Below the pieces are notes generated by a model, which was not told the DNA's origin, made no database searches, and was given only the letters and a program-made list of their open reading frames with translations. A stretch of 64,000 bases of DNA, from NCBI GenBank assembly GCA_963931925.1, contig OZ007570.1:54050880-54114879 (forward strand), given 5' to 3'. The position numbers and the translations under genes are program-made. How positions within the stretch are numbered: the first letter of the stretch is position 1; the number at the start of each line of letters is the position of its first letter. This DNA comes from Onchidella celtica (lineage: Eukaryota; Mollusca; Gastropoda; Systellommatophora; Onchidiidae). Shown one piece after another: positions 60,408 to 64,000 of this stretch.

Positions 60408-60445
<38 letters not shown>
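60230..60445. repeat. Compound tetranucleotide microsatellite
   Basis: The order is TCTA, TCTG, CCGC, ATCC (about 20 units) and ATCT repeats, one block changing into the next by single-base variants. Confidence 0.95.
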
Positions 60446-60449
<4 letters not shown>

Positions 60450-61652
60450 TTTGCTTTGTTTACTTCTCACTTGCCTTTTCTTTCTTAAATCTTTAATTTT
60501 TTTTTTCCTTTATGTTTCTTTGATCTAACAATCCCGTTGTTCTTTGGGACAAATCAAACAATCACCCAAAGAAATCAAATCAGGTATTGCAAACTGAAGG
60601 CTATGTCCCGCGTAAACCTATCTGGTTCATTAATACCCGCAATATTAGATTATGTTGGTCGGCCCGCGTGTAGGTCTGATTGTTTCTCTTCCATCTCCCT
60701 TCACGCCCCCGCACTTTTCTCATCTTTACACAAAATTCCAGAGCATGCACTTTCCAACTCATTAACCAGTTAAATGGATCTATAAATCTGATTTCGCAAC
60801 ACTTCTGATTTAAAAAAATCAAAAAATCTGGGATTCTTCAGTGCTTCCTCCACTTGCAGCTCGCTCCCTCCTGGTGTAAAAATGAATTTGCAATAAATTA
60901 GAATTTTCTCCTTTCCTCCCAATCCCAAAATCGATCTTATATCATCAAACCGGAAGTCTTTTGTTATACTGGGAATGGTAGCCGTGGTTGAGCTGTTGTT
61001 ATCGTGATCGAACTATTTTTACACTTTCTCACTGGCGTGCAGAAATGGAGGCAGAATGGGCGACGGTCCCAGGAATCCATTTCAGGGGACATCCAATCAA
61101 AGAGTGAAATCAAAATTAAGTTTTTTGAAATTTGAAATTTTCGCTGTTAACTTCGTGCCCTACGGTACCACAAGCTGGTGTGAATGTGGATCCGTGTTTT
61201 AATAAGCGAGACTAGAGCAGAGAACCTTTCTTAGATTTCTCAGCACTAGTCCCCTATAAAGAGCTGGCCCCGGGCATTGACAGCAAAATCTCTGTTATAT
61301 GCCGCTGTTGTTACTGCTGTCGTCGTGCGTGTTTCCAACATCGCTGTGGCTGCAATTACTCTGCTCTGCCACATTTTGGAAAAAGACTGTATGGCCTTCA
61401 ATAACAATATTTCACAAGAGAAAAAAATAATTCGCATTTTATTTACTATTCAATTTTCATCTTGTGATGACCACAGTAAACTATTAGTCGTAGGGAATGA
61501 TATCCCTCATAGAAAGAAAGAGTACATTTCATTCTATTCCGTGACTTCTCCTGTTGAGGTCTGAAAACTGAACTCTTCTCTGTACGAATGTAGATCTTAA
61601 TGATAGTTTCATGCACAGTAAATTTACGACAGACGAAATTGGAGAAAATACC

Positions 61653-61693
61653 GGCGGGTGGGTGGTGGGTGGGGGGTGGGTGGGTGGGTGGTG
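61653..61693 (+). repeat. G-rich GGGTGGGT tract
   Basis: Repeated GGTGGG words give well over four G3 runs within 40 bp, so G-quadruplex formation is possible on the plus strand. Confidence 0.7.
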
Positions 61694-61949
61694 GCTGTTG
61701 CTGGTATTAATTTATCAGTCAAGTTAAATTTTATGGTATTTCATGATAACCAATGTATAAATTGTCCTAAGCAGCCAGGAGAAGAGGCAGTGAATGGCCG
61801 AGTGGTTTCTTTTTTTTTTTTTTTATCCTTGTCTGAAGAAATCTTGTCTGCATGAGTCTTGTGCATATTTCGAATTGGGCGTCAGGGCCTACAATAAAGT
61901 GAAACTTTGAAACTTTGAACTCTATGGTCAAATCTGAATTTGACCAACA

Positions 61950-62228
61950 TAGTCGTATAATCAATTAGTAGAAGACAATTGCAGTTCATGGGACACCCGA
62001 ATCGACACAAAGGTCTTGAACACCTGGCTCTAACTGGAAAAATAGAGGGCAAAAAAAGCAGAGGTAGACAGAGAATAACATATCCAGAGAGTTTGAACAG
62101 ATGGGTGACAGGGAAAACCCGGGACAATATGGGCTTTTTGAGAGCATCCGAGCGGAGGAATGAGTGGCGAACTATGATCGTCGATATCTGTTCCAGATCC
62201 GGCACTTGAAGAAGTAGTCGTATAATCA
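61950..62228 (+). mobile_element. Very short 5'-truncated LINE with 14-bp target duplication
   Basis: TAGTCGTATAATCA is present at 61950-61963 and 62215-62228. The 251 bp between encode only the C-terminus of a LINE protein (LQFMGHPNRHKGLEHLALTG, GKKSRGRQRITYPESLNRW) ending at a stop near 62207-62209. The match is to a different LINE family from the ones at 14-16 kb and 31 kb. Confidence 0.85.
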
Positions 62229-63419
62229 GTGTTTTGTCGTAGCACACAAGTATTATTCTTGTCATCTATGGCCTGGTATTAATCCTACCGAATGTCATTG
62301 CTTTTTGTAAAAGGCTTAACACGGAAGACTGGTCTACATGTAAGACTAATAAACATATTTTAAATCTGTTTTGACTCAGAATAGCCAGAATGGAGAAACA
62401 TAAATATTTAACTCTTCCTTTCTTCCCCCCCTCCGCTCTATTTTTTGTAGCTTATTTTTTTCTGTTTCCTCCCCCCCCCCTTCCCCCCTTTTTTTTTCAG
62501 TTCAAATTCTTCTGCCTCTTCCTTCCTTTCATTCATTCTCTCCTCACCATTATACTTCTAACCTGCTTCCCCAGATGTGACCATAAAGATTTACTATTAA
62601 ATACTAATAATTATTCTGACAACAATTTAGTACATAATTGTATAGCAGCACATCTAAAAGGTAGTTCCCTGCATATCGTGTCACTTTCTATAAAATGAGA
62701 GAGGGCTGGCGTCTCTTGAAGCCACCTATTATTTCTCCATCTCCTTTCACCCTCTCGCTACCTTTTTTCTCCCCCCCCCCACCCGTCCCCCATTCAAAAC
62801 ACATAAATAGCCAACAATTTATAGCAATCCTCAAAGACTCGCTTCTTCTAACCCTCCCACCCCCACCACCACCCACCCACACACAGTCTTTTTCTCGAGT
62901 CTTGCACTTTCGCAATCCTTTTTTTTTTTTTTGTATTGGTTTCACGGGAGGGGAGGTAAGTTGAGAGGGAGAACGCAGGACATGACAAGCTACAAATTAT
63001 GTACTGTTTGTCATGCAAAAATACCACCCCCCGCCCCCCGAAAATGAGACACCCCCCTCCCCTTCCCAATTTCTGCCAACCTGATCAAACTTCTGCTATC
63101 GATGCCCCCGTGATATTTAAAATTCACCTTCTTCTCTATTGGATTTCATTCTTCGTTCAAAAGAACATCCAAAGAAGACCAACAATTCCGCACGCTGTTT
63201 CAAGCAAAAAGCTGGCCACCCCCAACTTCCTTTTAGCCAAAGAAAACTGGTTCTTTTCCCTGTCGGACTTCTGCGCCTCTTCCCTTCGCCCCCGACAGTT
63301 TCAGCACAACACTTAAAGAGTTGCCGATTGGCACCTAAAAACATGAAGACCGGGCGTAAACAGTGTATGAATATTCATGCATGTTATAATCCCAGTAGCG
63401 AACTTGATCTCCCCTCTGT

Positions 63420-63670
63420 TATCTCTCTCTCCCTCTCAGGGTGTGCATGTGTATGTGTGTATGTGTCTCTCTCTGTGAGTCTCTCTCTCTCGCTCTCGTT
63501 GTGTAGGTCTCTCTCTCTTTCTCTCTCTGTCTCTCTCTCTCTGGGTGTGTATGTGTGTGCGTGTCTCTTTCCCTCTGTGAGACTCTCTCTCTCTCTCTCT
63601 CTGGGTGTGCAGGTCTCTCTCACTCTTTCTCTCTCTCTCTGTCTCTCCCTCTCTCTCTCTCTCTCTGTCA
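63420..63670. repeat. CT/GT-rich microsatellite
   Basis: Runs of CTCTCTCT alternate with TGTGTATGTGTG blocks in a loose higher-order unit of about 90-110 bp (three rounds). No coding capacity; the Ser-Leu and Arg-Glu frames are repeat artefacts. Confidence 0.9.
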
Positions 63671-64000
63671 CCAAATAAACTTTTTCAATATTTCACACCA
63701 CTATCGTCTACCATCCAACATCGACCTCTCCCGTAATTCAATTCTTCACGCCCACCCATTTGTAGGTACACATCTGCAGACCAGGAAAGTGGAGACCGGA
63801 AGTGGAAAGGGAAGGGGAGATCATCTTTAATTGGATTATCTCCCCGCTTCCTTTATTCATTTCTACCCAGAATCCAATGCAGGAGCGGGGCACAAGATGC
63901 AATAATGTTGTCTCCCAGAAATGTTTAAAAGAAACCACTAAATGTTTTCCCATTCCCTTGTAGGTTATTTTTTTCTTCCACGCAAAATCGAATTCACTGG

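Larger units (their letters stand above)
59154..64000. other. Upstream intron or 5' region of the WS/DGAT-like gene, no further exon found
   Basis: I searched the minus strand for the HHxxxDG exon and the N-terminal region and found none. The region holds microsatellites (60230-60445, 63420-63670), a G-rich tract (61653-61693), a short LINE insertion (61950-62228) and pyrimidine-rich sequence (62400-62960). Confidence 0.5.

Noticed and set aside
60040..60528. 162-codon plus frame
   Set aside because: Spans the compound tetranucleotide microsatellite and pyrimidine-rich flanks; low complexity only.
63139..63678. 179-codon plus frame
   Set aside because: Its second half is CT/GT microsatellite and the first half resembles no family.

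Overview
The window reads as nuclear DNA of an animal, most likely a mollusc. It is AT-rich, has short protein-coding exons with GT-AG introns of about 0.3 to 11 kb, and is dense in transposons and microsatellites. Scattered AGATCTAG-type palindromic clusters and tRNA-derived SINE and LINE remnants fit a molluscan genome, but the taxon is an inference. No bacterial genes, operons or CRISPR arrays were seen.

Three cellular genes can be assembled by joining exons across conserved splice sites. (1) 2078-12216, plus strand: a complete 7-exon, 240-residue RWDD1 orthologue. (2) 20509-27300, plus strand: a complete 7-exon, 333-residue protein with two RWD-like modules followed by a RING-H2 finger, a probable E3 ubiquitin ligase I cannot name. 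(3) 59153-39963, minus strand: the 3' part (7 exons, about 420 residues) of a wax ester synthase/diacylglycerol acyltransferase (WS/DGAT) family protein with a long coiled-coil and Ser/Thr-rich C-terminal extension. Its 5' exons, including the expected HHxxxDG exon, lie outside the window. Genes 1 and 2 are neighbours on the same strand and both carry RWD folds. Genes 2 and 3 converge.

The rest is largely mobile DNA. 2.9-11.5 kb (introns of gene 1): a TTAA MITE, a pogo/Tigger-like element with a broken CENP-B-type transposase, an inverted-repeat MITE and a Helitron-like end. 13.1-16.4 kb: a perfect 395-bp tandem duplication and nested LINE fragments. 17.5-19.9 kb: a DNA transposon with nine subterminal copies of a 14-bp motif and a broken gene. 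24.1-26.5 kb: a piggyBac-like TTAA element with a pogo-like element nested in it, inside the last intron of gene 2. 29.6-32.6 kb: two more TTAA MITEs, an RTE-like LINE with a 16-bp target duplication and a tRNA-derived SINE. 38.7-39.3 kb: a PIF/Harbinger-like MITE. 41.3-41.7 kb: another TTAA MITE. 44.8-51.5 kb: a hAT-like MITE followed by a complex nest in which a 2.8-kb foldback element split one gypsy LTR, next to an oppositely oriented LTR and gypsy integrase gene. 58-64 kb: long ATCC/ATCT/TCTG and CT/GT microsatellites.

The most unusual objects are the 17.5-19.9 kb transposon, the foldback element with nested perfect palindromes, the inverted-ended gypsy composite, the RWD-RWD-RING gene, and the minisatellite that copies a splice acceptor of gene 3.
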